A DNA stretch of 64,000 bases from positions 1 through 64,000 of the forward strand of contig CAJUEZ010000003.1 of NCBI GenBank assembly GCA_910585485.1, read 5' to 3'. The notes beneath the pieces were generated by a model that saw only the letters and a list, made by a program, of their open reading frames with translations, was not told the DNA's origin and made no database searches. This stretch comes from an uncultured Clostridia bacterium (lineage in GTDB: Bacteria > Bacillota > Clostridia > UBA1381). A program made the position numbers and the translations under genes. Of the stretch, positions 41,082-49,250 are shown in pieces; the first letter of the stretch is position 1, and each line of letters opens with the position of its first letter.

Positions 41082-43632
41082 GGTAAACAGTAAAAAAGCA
41101 ATCCGCCGTCTGTCAAACAGAAGCCTTAAGGCAAATGTTTCGAGAAACATAATAGCGGTTATCGCTATCGCTCTTACGGCAATACTCTTTACCGCGCTGT
41201 TTACAGTCGGAAGCGGAATGATTGAAAATATCCAGCGTCAGACTATGCGTCAGGCGGGCGGTGACGGTATGGCGTATTTAAAGTACTTAACCGATGAGCA
41301 GTATGACAATATAAAAGACCATCCGCTTATTGACAGAATTTCATATAATCAAATGATATGCGACGAGGTTATAAATGATAAACTTTTAAAGCGTCACGCC
41401 GAAATTTTTTATATGAACGACATCGGAATGGAACTTGGCTTCTGCACTCCCACTCACGGACGTAAGCCTGAAAAAGAAAACGAGATAATAATGGACACGC
41501 GCGCGATGAAAATGCTCGGACTCCCAGAGGAAGTCGGCGCAAAGGTAACCTTTAAACTGAAAATCCACGGCGGAGAAACAGTGGAGCGTGAATTTGTCCT
41601 TTCAGGCTGGTGGGAGGCTGACCCGACATTTGATATGGCGTCGATTATGGTGGTTTCAAAAGCGTATGTTGACGCGCATAGTGACGAGCTCTACAACAGC
41701 TATTATGAAAACTACGAAATGACGGGTGTTATAGGCAGTTATGTAATGTTTAAAAACTCGTTTGGTCTGGGAAATAAGCTTGAGCGTATAATAACCGAAA
41801 GCGGTTATTCAATGGACGAAAATGCGCAAAATTACATTGCGTCAAATGTGAACTGGTCGTATTTGTCGAGCAATTTCAATTTGGATTTGCCTACTGTTGC
41901 GGCTGTAATAGCTGCTCTTGCGCTTATAATATTTACGGGTTATCTGATAATCTATAATATTTTCCAGATTTCCGTAATAAAGGACATTCGCTTTTACGGA
42001 CTGTTAAAAACAATAGGAACGACAGGCAGACAGATTAAAAAGATTATCCGCCGACAGGCGATTGTGCTGTCATGTATAGGCATACCGATAGGACTTATCG
42101 CAGGATATTTCATAGGCACGGCTATTGTTCCGCTTATTATGAACCAAAGCTCGTTTGCAGGCGCGAATTTTACAACAAGCGCAAATCCGCTTATATTTGT
42201 CGGAAGTACGGTTTTCGCTCTTGTAACCGTTGCAATAAGCACGGCAAAGCCCAGACGTATCGCGGCGAGCGTGTCGCCTGTTGAGGCTGTTCGGTATACG
42301 GACAATACAAATACCAAAAAGAAAAACAGAAAATCACGCAGCGGCGCGAAAATCAGCGGTATGGCGGCGGCAAATCTCGGACGGAATAAAAAGCGCACAA
42401 CGCTTGTTGTCATTTCAATGGCATTATCGCTTGTTCTGTTCAACACAATTTATACACTGAGTATCGGTTTTGATATGGATAAGTTTTTATCCACCTTTGT
42501 GGAAACGGACTTCCTCGTTTCACACGCAAGCCTTGTAAATTACGGTTACATAGGCGATGAAGATACAGTAACGGAAAGTATGATTTCGGCGATTGAAATG
42601 CAGAACAGTTTTAAAGAAGGAGGACGCTTCTTTGCGGATATAAGAGATGCTGAATGTTTCAGGATTAAGCCGGACGGGAGAGAGTCTCATTATCTGCGCG
42701 TGAACGAGGACGATAACGGAAACTATTTTTGCGCGGTCTACGGCTTGGAGGACTTTCCGATAGGCAATTTAAAAGTGCTTGAGGGTGAAATTGATTACGA
42801 AAAGCTCAAAACGGGAAAATATATATTAGAGGGTGTACAGACAGATGATAACCATAACCCCATATGGGAAACCTCGCATTATGATATAGGCGATACTGTA
42901 ACGCTTTGTAATTACAGAGGCGGCGGAGAAGCATCGGCGGACAATGAATATATGGAATATCAATACGAGGTTATGGCAAAGGTTGAGGTGAATACCTTTA
43001 CAAATTCCTGCCGCATGGGATATGACTATTCCTATTATCTTCCTGCCGAGGTATATAAAACCATGGTGGCAAATCCGGGTACGATGAGTTATGTATGTAA
43101 TGTCGAGGACGGTTTGGAGGCGGCTATGGACGCGTTTTTGGAAAATTACACCGAGAACGCTGAGCCGACAATGACGTATTCATCAAGAAATACAAAAGCA
43201 AAGGAATTTGAGGGAATGCGGAATGTAGTACTTATTGTCGGCGGAGTATTGAGCCTTATAATAGGACTAATAGGAGTGCTGAATTTTATAAATTCAATGC
43301 TTACAAGCATATTAACAAGAAAGCGTGAATTTGCAATGCTTCAGTCAATCGGTATGACGTCAAAACAGCTTCGGAAAATGCTCATAGCCGAGGGGCTTAT
43401 GTACACCGCATCATCGGGCGCGGTATCGCTTGTATTGGGAGTGGGAGTGTCGGCTCTGCTTGCAAATACCGTGGCAAAGTCCTTGTGGTTCTTCACCTAT
43501 CAGTTCACATTGCTCCCGCTTATAATAACAATTCCGATACTGCTCGTTATAGGAATAACGCTTCCCTTACCTGTACTCAAATCAGTGGAAAAACAAAGTA
43601 TTGTGGACAGATTAAGAGAAACGGAAGCATAA
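41074..43632 (+). CDS. FtsX-type ABC transporter permease, 852 aa
   Basis: The protein has a first transmembrane helix at about 25-50, a large outer domain, three helices at about 265-395, a further helix near 445-465, a second outer domain of about 250 residues, and three C-terminal helices. This is two FtsX/MacB permease halves fused in one chain, with the typical motifs RRIAASVSPVEAVRY and LTRKREFAMLQSIGMT. Such permeases pull or expel peptides from the membrane rather than transport them across it. It overlaps the ATPase gene and ends the operon. Confidence 0.9.
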   Translation: MLKVNSKKAIRRLSNRSLKANVSRNIIAVIAIALTAILFTALFTVGSGMIENIQRQTMRQAGGDGMAYLKYLTDEQYDNIKDHPLIDRISYNQMICDEVINDKLLKRHAEIFYMNDIGMELGFCTPTHGRKPEKENEIIMDTRAMKMLGLPEEVGAKVTFKLKIHGGETVEREFVLSGWWEADPTFDMASIMVVSKAYVDAHSDELYNSYYENYEMTGVIGSYVMFKNSFGLGNKLERIITESGYSMDENAQNYIASNVNWSYLSSNFNLDLPTVAAVIAALALIIFTGYLIIYNIFQISVIKDIRFYGLLKTIGTTGRQIKKIIRRQAIVLSCIGIPIGLIAGYFIGTAIVPLIMNQSSFAGANFTTSANPLIFVGSTVFALVTVAISTAKPRRIAASVSPVEAVRYTDNTNTKKKNRKSRSGAKISGMAAANLGRNKKRTTLVVISMALSLVLFNTIYTLSIGFDMDKFLSTFVETDFLVSHASLVNYGYIGDEDTVTESMISAIEMQNSFKEGGRFFADIRDAECFRIKPDGRESHYLRVNEDDNGNYFCAVYGLEDFPIGNLKVLEGEIDYEKLKTGKYILEGVQTDDNHNPIWETSHYDIGDTVTLCNYRGGGEASADNEYMEYQYEVMAKVEVNTFTNSCRMGYDYSYYLPAEVYKTMVANPGTMSYVCNVEDGLEAAMDAFLENYTENAEPTMTYSSRNTKAKEFEGMRNVVLIVGGVLSLIIGLIGVLNFINSMLTSILTRKREFAMLQSIGMTSKQLRKMLIAEGLMYTASSGAVSLVLGVGVSALLANTVAKSLWFFTYQFTLLPLIITIPILLVIGITLPLPVLKSVEKQSIVDRLRETEA

Positions 43633-43820
43633 AGTTAAATATTGCAATTATAAAAGATTTTCTTTAATCGGTTCGCCATTGTTGCAGTCATACGGCGGAT
43701 AACGTGAATGTTTTTCATTGTGTTTCGCTCATTTCAATCATTTGTTGCTTTTATTATACACTATTATCGACAATAGTGTGATGTGCAAAATATATAATAT
43801 TATATTATGTATTGTGTATA

Positions 43821-43849
43821 TTGAAGATAATATTAATTTGTGATATAGT
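43821..43849 (+). promoter_or_regulatory. Promoter of a possible non-coding RNA
   Basis: TTGAAG and TATAGT are 17 bp apart and sit 20 bp upstream of a structured segment with no credible ORF. Confidence 0.55.
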
Positions 43850-43868
43850 ATACTTGCAGTTAAGAAAC

Positions 43869-43950
43869 CAGCTGTAGGTGATAGAGAAATCTATGCAACC
43901 TTGATATATTGGAACGGTGGAAGCTGTTATGCCCTTTATACTGATTTTAG
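43869..43950 (+). ncRNA. Candidate structured RNA
   Basis: CAGCT (43869-43873) pairs with AGCTG (43922-43926). Inside this, GGT pairs with ACC and ATAGA pairs with TCTAT around a GAAA tetraloop (43881-43894). The GNRA loop capping a nested stem is typical of structured RNA. An AGGAGGTG follows at about 43949-43956 without a good ORF behind it. I could not match it to a known riboswitch class. It may also be a relic of an insertion sequence. Confidence 0.4.
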
Positions 43951-44000
43951 GAGGTGAAAACTGTACTAAAAGAAGATAGGGGGATATGACAATACGTAAA

Positions 44001-44029
44001 TTGACAAAAATTAGATTTTATGATAGAAT
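44001..44029 (+). promoter_or_regulatory. Sigma-A promoter of the 77-aa protein gene
   Basis: A perfect TTGACA and TAGAAT are 17 bp apart, 44 bp upstream of the start codon. Confidence 0.82.
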
Positions 44030-44072
44030 TACAATATAAAGTGTTTTATTTGACAGAATGGAGGAAAATAGT

Positions 44073-44306
44073 ATGAGTTCACCTATTGGAAAGCTGTTTA
44101 AATTTGTTGTTGTCGCGGCGGGAACGGTTGCGGCAGGATATGGTATAAAAAAAGCGTGCGACAATGATTTTCAGGATTTTAAGGATTTTGCGCACAAAGG
44201 AAAAAATCTTCTGTGCGAAACTTTTCATTCTGAGAGAAGAAATGACGAGTATGAAGAGACTATTGAGATTATAGACGAGGACGATATGCCTGAATTTGTA
44301 GACTAA
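44073..44306 (+). CDS. Small hypothetical protein, 77 aa
   Basis: The 77-residue protein begins with a short hydrophobic stretch (KLFKFVVVAAGTVAAGYGIK), probably a membrane anchor, followed by a soluble part ending in a very acidic tail (EETIEIIDEDDMPEFVD). A strong promoter, GGAGG before the ATG and a hairpin terminator right after make it an independent gene. I do not recognise a family, although short proteins of this layout are common in Clostridia. Confidence 0.72.
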   Translation: MSSPIGKLFKFVVVAAGTVAAGYGIKKACDNDFQDFKDFAHKGKNLLCETFHSERRNDEYEETIEIIDEDDMPEFVD

Positions 44307-44312
44307 TATGGC

Positions 44313-44346
44313 AAATCCCGCTTTTATAGAAAAGCGGGATTTTTTT
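44313..44346 (+). terminator. Intrinsic terminator
   Basis: AAATCCCGCTTTT pairs with AAAAGCGGGATTT around four bases and is followed by a run of T. Confidence 0.95.
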
Positions 44347-44357
44347 CAAAAAAATGC

Positions 44358-44386
44358 TTGACAAACGGATATATAGCTGATATAAT
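44358..44386 (+). promoter_or_regulatory. Consensus sigma-A promoter of infC-rpmI-rplT
   Basis: A perfect TTGACA and TATAAT are 17 bp apart. The start point should lie about 140 bases before infC, which leaves room for a regulatory leader. Confidence 0.9.
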
Positions 44387-44520
44387 AAAGCAGAAAATAA
44401 AACAAGCAGAACAATCCGTTCTCACCGTACGGCGAAGGCTTTGCGGTAAATACATAGATACTTAATTGTATCAGTATGTGTTTCGGGTGCGTTTTGCAGC
44501 CGTTTTTTTGTTTATGTTTA
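44387..44520 (+). ncRNA. L20-type leader and attenuator of the infC operon
   Basis: The leader is about 130 nt long. It ends in a hairpin in which CGG-GTGC pairs with GCA-CCG, followed by seven T, about 20 bases before the infC ribosome site. In Firmicutes, ribosomal protein L20 binds such a leader and promotes termination, so excess L20 shuts off its own operon. The position and attenuator are clear; the L20-binding pseudoknot was not worked out. Confidence 0.65.
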
Positions 44521-44534
44521 AGGAGGGATTAACC

Positions 44535-45047
44535 ATTAGTAAGAATGATTTACAAATCAACGAGCAAATCCGTGATAACGAAATACGCGTTGTATCGGCT
44601 GACGGAGAGCAGCTTGGTATGATGAGTGCTAAGGAAGCTCAGGACATGGCGTATGAGAAAGGCATGGATCTTGTCAAGATTGCTCCGCAGGCAAAACCGC
44701 CTGTATGCAAAATCATGGACTACGGAAAATATAAGTTCGAACTTAATAAGCGTGAAAAAGAAAACAGAAAGAACCAAAAGGTTGTAAACATTAAAGAGGT
44801 TCAGCTTTCGCCGTCTATTGATACGAATGATTTCAATACGAAGTGTAACCATGCGATAAAGTTCCTTAATAAGGGCGATAAGGTTAAGGTGATTGTCCGT
44901 TTCCGAGGCAGAGAGGTAAGTCATTCACAGATAGGTTATACCTTACTTGAGAGATTTGCTGAGCAGGCAAAGGAAGCAGGAAATGTAGAGAAGCCTGCTA
45001 AGCTTGAGGGAAGAAACATGACTATGTTTCTCGCTCCTCTATCGTAA
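44535..45047 (+). CDS. infC: Translation initiation factor IF-3 (ATT start)
   Basis: The protein starts SKNDLQINEQIRDNEIRVV and contains DLVKIAPQAKPPVCKIMDYGKYK and VKVIVRFRGREVSHSQIG, so both IF3 domains are complete (170 aa). IF3 checks start codons and keeps the subunits apart. The natural start is ATT at 44535, seven bases after AGGAGGG; no ATG is suitably placed. ATT starts are a known autoregulatory feature of infC, since IF3 discriminates against them. The gene leads the rpmI-rplT operon. Confidence 0.95.
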   Translation: MSKNDLQINEQIRDNEIRVVSADGEQLGMMSAKEAQDMAYEKGMDLVKIAPQAKPPVCKIMDYGKYKFELNKREKENRKNQKVVNIKEVQLSPSIDTNDFNTKCNHAIKFLNKGDKVKVIVRFRGREVSHSQIGYTLLERFAEQAKEAGNVEKPAKLEGRNMTMFLAPLS

Positions 45048-45140
45048 CATAAGAAAATGGTATTGGGCGTATAATTTTGCCGCCCAACGCTGTGAGGTTA
45101 TTCTAAGATAAATTTTAAAATTGGAAGGAGTGTTATAGCT

Positions 45141-45344
45141 ATGCCTAAAACAAAGATAAAGACACACAGAGGCGCTGCTAAGAGATTCAACATTACTAAG
45201 AATGGTAAGGTTAAGATGAACAAGGCGTTCAGAAGACACATTTTGAACAAGAAAACAACAAAGAGAAAGAGACATCTGAGAAAACAGGCTTACTGCTCAA
45301 AAGCAAACGCGGCAGTTATTAAAAAGCTTATTCCTTACAAATAA
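45141..45344 (+). CDS. rpmI: Ribosomal protein L35
   Basis: The 67-residue, highly basic protein begins PKTKIKTHRGAAKRFNIT and ends HLRKQAYCSKANAAVIKKLI, the L35 pattern. GGAAGGAG precedes the ATG. L35 sits near the peptidyl-transferase side of the large subunit. It is cotranscribed with infC and rplT. Confidence 0.96.
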   Translation: MPKTKIKTHRGAAKRFNITKNGKVKMNKAFRRHILNKKTTKRKRHLRKQAYCSKANAAVIKKLIPYK

Positions 45345-45366
45345 TTCGAAAGAGAGGTAGAAACTA

Positions 45367-45720
45367 ATGGCAAGAGTAAAAGGTGCTTTAAATACAAGAA
45401 AAAGACATAAGAAGATATTGAAGCTTGCTAAAGGCTTCCGCGGAGCGGAGAGCAAGCAGTTCAGAATCGCTAATCAGGCTGTTATGCGTTCAATGCAGAA
45501 TGCTTATGTTGGCAGAAAGAGAAGAAAGAGAGATTTCCGTCGTCTTTGGATTACAAGAATCTCAGCCGCATGCAAAATGAACGGCATGAACTATTCAACA
45601 TTCATGAACGGTCTTAAGAAGTCGGGTATCGAGATGAATAGAAAGATGCTTTCTGAAATCGCTATCGCTGACAGCGCTGCTTTCGCAAAACTTGTTGAAA
45701 CAGCTAAGTCTGCTCTTTAA
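45367..45720 (+). CDS. rplT: Ribosomal protein L20
   Basis: The 117-residue protein contains RVKGALNTRKRHKKILKLAK and RRKRDFRRLWITRISAAC, the L20 signature. L20 is needed early in large-subunit assembly and represses this operon by binding its leader. GAGAGG precedes the ATG. It is the last gene of the operon, followed by a terminator. Confidence 0.97.
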   Translation: MARVKGALNTRKRHKKILKLAKGFRGAESKQFRIANQAVMRSMQNAYVGRKRRKRDFRRLWITRISAACKMNGMNYSTFMNGLKKSGIEMNRKMLSEIAIADSAAFAKLVETAKSAL

Positions 45721-45740
45721 TCTTAGATTAAAAATGTATA

Positions 45741-45779
45741 AAACTGACGCATAAAAATATGAGCGTCAGTTTTTTTTTG
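45741..45779 (+). terminator. Intrinsic terminator of the infC operon
   Basis: AACTGACGC pairs with GCGTCAGTT around a 12-base AT-rich loop and is followed by nine T. Confidence 0.93.
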
Positions 45780-45892
45780 TGTTGCGATAGTCACAATTTG
45801 AAATGGCGATTACTTTAATGTCAAATATTTCTTCCTGCGCGGCGGAATTGTAATAAGATGTTATCGCGGTGTCTGTCAGTGTTTAATTCGCA

Positions 45893-45922
45893 TTGACATA
45901 TTCACGCGCGCCGTGATATAAT
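45893..45922 (+). promoter_or_regulatory. Sigma-A promoter of tadA
   Basis: A perfect TTGACA and TATAAT with an 18-bp spacer lie 31 bp before tadA. Confidence 0.85.
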
Positions 45923-45952
45923 AATTTTAATTCAGATAATCGGAGAAGGAAT

Positions 45953-46408
45953 ATGAATGAAAAATATATGATAGAAGCGATTAGGCAGGCGAAAAAAGCG
46001 GCTCTGATAGGCGAGACACCTGTGGGCGCGGTAATAGTGCAAAATGACAAAATCATATCGCGCGGATATAACAAGCGAGAAACAAAAAAAAACGCGCTTT
46101 TGCACGCGGAAATATCGGCAATAGATAAGGCATGCAAAAAGTTAGGCGGCTGGAGGCTGCCACACTGCGATATGTACGTGACGCTTGAGCCTTGCCCTAT
46201 GTGCGCCGGCGCGATTATAAATTCGCGTATTGAAAATTTATATTTCGGCGCGTTTGATAAAAAATCAGGCTGTGCCGTGTCAGTTACAAACCTTTTTGAA
46301 GAAGGCATGTTTAATCATAACGTTAATGTGACAGGCGGGATTTTGGAAGAGGAATGCGCCGGAATACTTACCGCGTTTTTCCGTGAATTGAGAAGGAAAA
46401 AGAAATGA
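45953..46408 (+). CDS. tadA: tRNA-specific adenosine deaminase
   Basis: The zinc-dependent deaminase motifs are HAEISAID (His and catalytic Glu) and TLEPCPMCAGAI (two Cys). TadA converts the wobble adenosine of tRNA-Arg(ACG) to inosine and is essential in most bacteria. The length of 151 residues is normal and GGAGAAGG precedes the ATG. It stands alone between a strong promoter and a terminator. Confidence 0.95.
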   Translation: MNEKYMIEAIRQAKKAALIGETPVGAVIVQNDKIISRGYNKRETKKNALLHAEISAIDKACKKLGGWRLPHCDMYVTLEPCPMCAGAIINSRIENLYFGAFDKKSGCAVSVTNLFEEGMFNHNVNVTGGILEEECAGILTAFFRELRRKKK

Positions 46409-46437
46409 GTTTCTCTAACCGAGAAACTCACTTTTTT
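46406..46437. terminator. Bidirectional terminator
   Basis: TGAGTTTCTC pairs with GAGAAACTCA around five bases, starting within the tadA stop. It is followed by CTTTTTT, and on the other strand it ends the MATE gene. Confidence 0.88.
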
Positions 46438-47770
46438 GTATTGTCTTACGGTAATAAACGGCATAAAATGAACTTGATATTATTGCCGCGATAGTCCAGC
46501 CGATAGGCCACGACATCCATATACCTATTTCAGAATTCATCATGTATGATAATACATAGGCGAGAATTACTCTGAGCAGTAAATCTGCAAAGGTAGACAC
46601 CATAAATTCTTTCATTAGTCCCGCGCCCCTTAGGATTCCGTCAATAGTAAGTTTAACGGCAATCAGGAAGTAGAAAGGCGAGATTATTCTGAGGAATACT
46701 TTTCCCACATCAATAATTGCTGCCTCGTCCGCATTGACAAAAATATTCATCATGCTGTGAGGGAATATGAAGTATGCGCAGATAAACGGCATCGCGACCA
46801 CGATAAGCATAATTATTCCCGCCTTAAAGCCTTGCGATATTCTTATGAGTTTGCCCGCGCCGATGTTTTGCGCGGTATAGCTTGACATGGCATTTCCGAG
46901 AGTTGAAAAACTTGTTATGGCAAAGGTGTTAAGCTTTACCGCGGCGCTGTATCCCGCGATAACTTCATAGCCAAAGCTGTTTACGCGGCTTTGTATAAAC
47001 AAATTTCCGACAGACACAAAACTTTGTTGAAGTATACTGGGCACAGCCACTTTTGATATATTTAAAAGCATTCGTAAAGAAAACTTTTCATATTTATCCG
47101 AGCGGATTTTATGTATTCTTTTCAGCATTACCCAAAAGGCAAGAATGGAAGAGATACCCTGCGCTATAAATGTCGCCCACGCAACACCGGCAACGCCCAT
47201 GCCCATCGGCACGACAAATATTACATCAAGTATAATATTTCCCACAGATGAGGCTATAAGAAAATACAGAGGGGTTTTGCTGTCTCCGAGAGCCGTAAAA
47301 ACACCGGTGCAAATATTATATAGAAACAGAAATATAAGTCCAAAAATATATATGTTGAGATACGTTTTTGAATCTTTCAAAATATCTCCGGGTGTCTGTA
47401 AAAGATTAAGCATGCTTCCGCAGAACACATATCCAAAAACTGTCAAAATCGCGGCAAGCGCCACTATTGAAATAAGCGAAGTGAAAATCGCTGTTTTAAG
47501 CTGCTTAAAGCTTTTCGCTCCGAATAACTGTGATATAATGACAGCCGCGCCTATATTAGCGCCTGTGGCAATAGCCATGAAAATCATAGTAATCGGATAA
47601 GAAGCGCCCACGGCAGCTAATGCCGAGGCGCCTACAAATTTTCCTGCCACGATACTGTCAACTATATTATAAAGCTGTTGAAATACCACGCTTAAAAGCA
47701 TGGGCATTGAAAAACTCCATAATATTTTTGAGGGTTTACCCTCTGTTAAATCAGTAATCATTTCTAACAC
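46415..47770 (-). CDS. MATE-family efflux transporter
   Basis: The 451-residue protein has twelve hydrophobic helices and the MATE start ILWSFSMPMLLSVVFQQLYNIVDSIVAGKFVG, with a second-half repeat of that pattern (VPSILQQSFVSVGNLFIQ). MATE proteins export cationic drugs or metabolites using Na+ or H+ gradients. The subgroup is the NorM/DinF-like type common in Clostridia. It lies 34 bp downstream of the purF paralogues and may be on their transcript. The substrate is unknown. Confidence 0.9.
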   Translation of the reverse strand: MLEMITDLTEGKPSKILWSFSMPMLLSVVFQQLYNIVDSIVAGKFVGASALAAVGASYPITMIFMAIATGANIGAAVIISQLFGAKSFKQLKTAIFTSLISIVALAAILTVFGYVFCGSMLNLLQTPGDILKDSKTYLNIYIFGLIFLFLYNICTGVFTALGDSKTPLYFLIASSVGNIILDVIFVVPMGMGVAGVAWATFIAQGISSILAFWVMLKRIHKIRSDKYEKFSLRMLLNISKVAVPSILQQSFVSVGNLFIQSRVNSFGYEVIAGYSAAVKLNTFAITSFSTLGNAMSSYTAQNIGAGKLIRISQGFKAGIIMLIVVAMPFICAYFIFPHSMMNIFVNADEAAIIDVGKVFLRIISPFYFLIAVKLTIDGILRGAGLMKEFMVSTFADLLLRVILAYVLSYMMNSEIGIWMSWPIGWTIAAIISSSFYAVYYRKTIQKSEFLG

Positions 47771-47804
47771 TTCTTTCTATTTTTCGTTTAACGAATTTGT
47801 CAGA

Positions 47805-49223
47805 TTATTCTTTACCATTCCAGCAATATGTACATAATTTACATTCCGGCAGTCCGACAGATTCAATCATATCGTCAAGACGGTGGAAACGAAGTGAGGT
47901 GAAGTTAAGTTCAGCTCGAATCTCCTCAAGCATCTCTTTATAGTTTTGACTATCTGGATTCGCGTAGTCCGCAAGCACTTCACTGCTCACATTGTCACCT
48001 TCACGCTTTCTTATAACGCGTCTTGCGATAAGGTCAAGTTCTGATTTGGAACGTGAAAAATTAAGATATTTACAACCGAACATAATCGGGGGACAAGCCG
48101 GACGTATATGAACCTCTGTCGCCCCGCTGTCGTATAAAAACTCGGTCGTTTCACGAAGCTGTGTGCCACGCACGATAGAGTCGTCTATTAAAAGCAGGCT
48201 CTTGTCATGAATAAGTTCCTCGACAGGAATCAGTTTCATCTTTGCGATAAGATTTCTCTGTGTCTGATTCGGAGGCATAAATGAGCGAGGCCATGTCGGA
48301 GTATATTTAATAAACGGACGCGCGAACGGAATACCCGATTTATTCGCGTATCCGATAGCGTGAGCAATGCCAGAATCGGGAACACCCGCAACTATATCCG
48401 GATTGATGTTGCCGTCCTCATTATCTCGCTCCGCAAGCTTTTCGCCGCAGCGGTAGCGCATATTTTCAACGTTTATACCCTCATAGCATGACGTGGGGTA
48501 ACCATAATAAATCCATAGGAAGGTACATATTTTCATTTCATCGCCCGGCGGTGAAACTGTCTCAACTCCGTCGGGAGTTATAAAGACAATCTCTCCGGGA
48601 CCGAGGTTTTTGTAATCGCTGTAACCAAGATTCAGATATGCGAAGCTTTCAAATGACGCGCAGAAGGAATCCTGTTTGTGTCCTATAATTATTGGAGTTC
48701 TGCCCATTTTGTCACGAGCCGCGTACATGCCTTCAGGTGTGAGAACAAGAATTGACATTGAGCCTTTTATAACGCTTTGCGCAAGCTGAATGCCTTTTAC
48801 TATGCTATCCTCCTGATTTATAATTGAAGCGACAAGTTCTGTCTGATTAATATTTCCTCCGCTTTGCTCAAGGAAATGCGGGTTACCTTTTTGATAAGCC
48901 ATTTCCAAAATCTCATCTGTATTGGAAATGAGTCCGACAGTGGTAATTGCAAAATTACCGAGGTGTGAGCGGACGATAAGAGGCTGAGGCTCGTTATCAG
49001 AAATACAGCCTATTCCTGAATTTCCCTCCATTTCATTAACATCACGCTCAAATTTTGTTCTGAAGGGCGAGTTTTCGATGTTATGTATTGCGCGGTTAAA
49101 ACCGTTTTCACCGTACACTACCATACCTCCGCGTTTTGTTCCGAGGTGAGAATGATAGTCTATGCCGAAAAATAAATCCAGTACGCAGTTTTTCTTGCTT
49201 ATTACGCCAAATATACCTCCCAT
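47805..49223 (-). CDS. PurF paralogue lacking the glutaminase cysteine
   Basis: The protein aligns with amidophosphoribosyltransferase along its length: an N-terminal Ntn-type domain, the PRPP loop LLLIDDSIVRGTQL and a C-terminal CKLCTYCWNG that could hold an iron-sulfur cluster. It starts MGGIFGVISK, where a real PurF has Cys-Gly-Ile-Phe, so the N-terminal nucleophile is missing and glutamine hydrolysis by the normal route is unlikely. It may use ammonia, bind regulators or form a complex with the canonical PurF just upstream. GGAGAAAGGA precedes the start. This is a recurrent Clostridia paralogue by recollection. Confidence 0.85.
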   Translation of the reverse strand: MGGIFGVISKKNCVLDLFFGIDYHSHLGTKRGGMVVYGENGFNRAIHNIENSPFRTKFERDVNEMEGNSGIGCISDNEPQPLIVRSHLGNFAITTVGLISNTDEILEMAYQKGNPHFLEQSGGNINQTELVASIINQEDSIVKGIQLAQSVIKGSMSILVLTPEGMYAARDKMGRTPIIIGHKQDSFCASFESFAYLNLGYSDYKNLGPGEIVFITPDGVETVSPPGDEMKICTFLWIYYGYPTSCYEGINVENMRYRCGEKLAERDNEDGNINPDIVAGVPDSGIAHAIGYANKSGIPFARPFIKYTPTWPRSFMPPNQTQRNLIAKMKLIPVEELIHDKSLLLIDDSIVRGTQLRETTEFLYDSGATEVHIRPACPPIMFGCKYLNFSRSKSELDLIARRVIRKREGDNVSSEVLADYANPDSQNYKEMLEEIRAELNFTSLRFHRLDDMIESVGLPECKLCTYCWNGKE

Positions 49224-49250
49224 ATGCCTGTTCCTTTCTCCTTTGATATT

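Noticed and set aside
43949..43992. Short ORF behind the AGGAGGTG in the gap after the permease
   Set aside because: The frames near it are only 11 to 16 codons and begin too close to or far from the ribosome-like site. I treat it as part of the RNA candidate or a relic.
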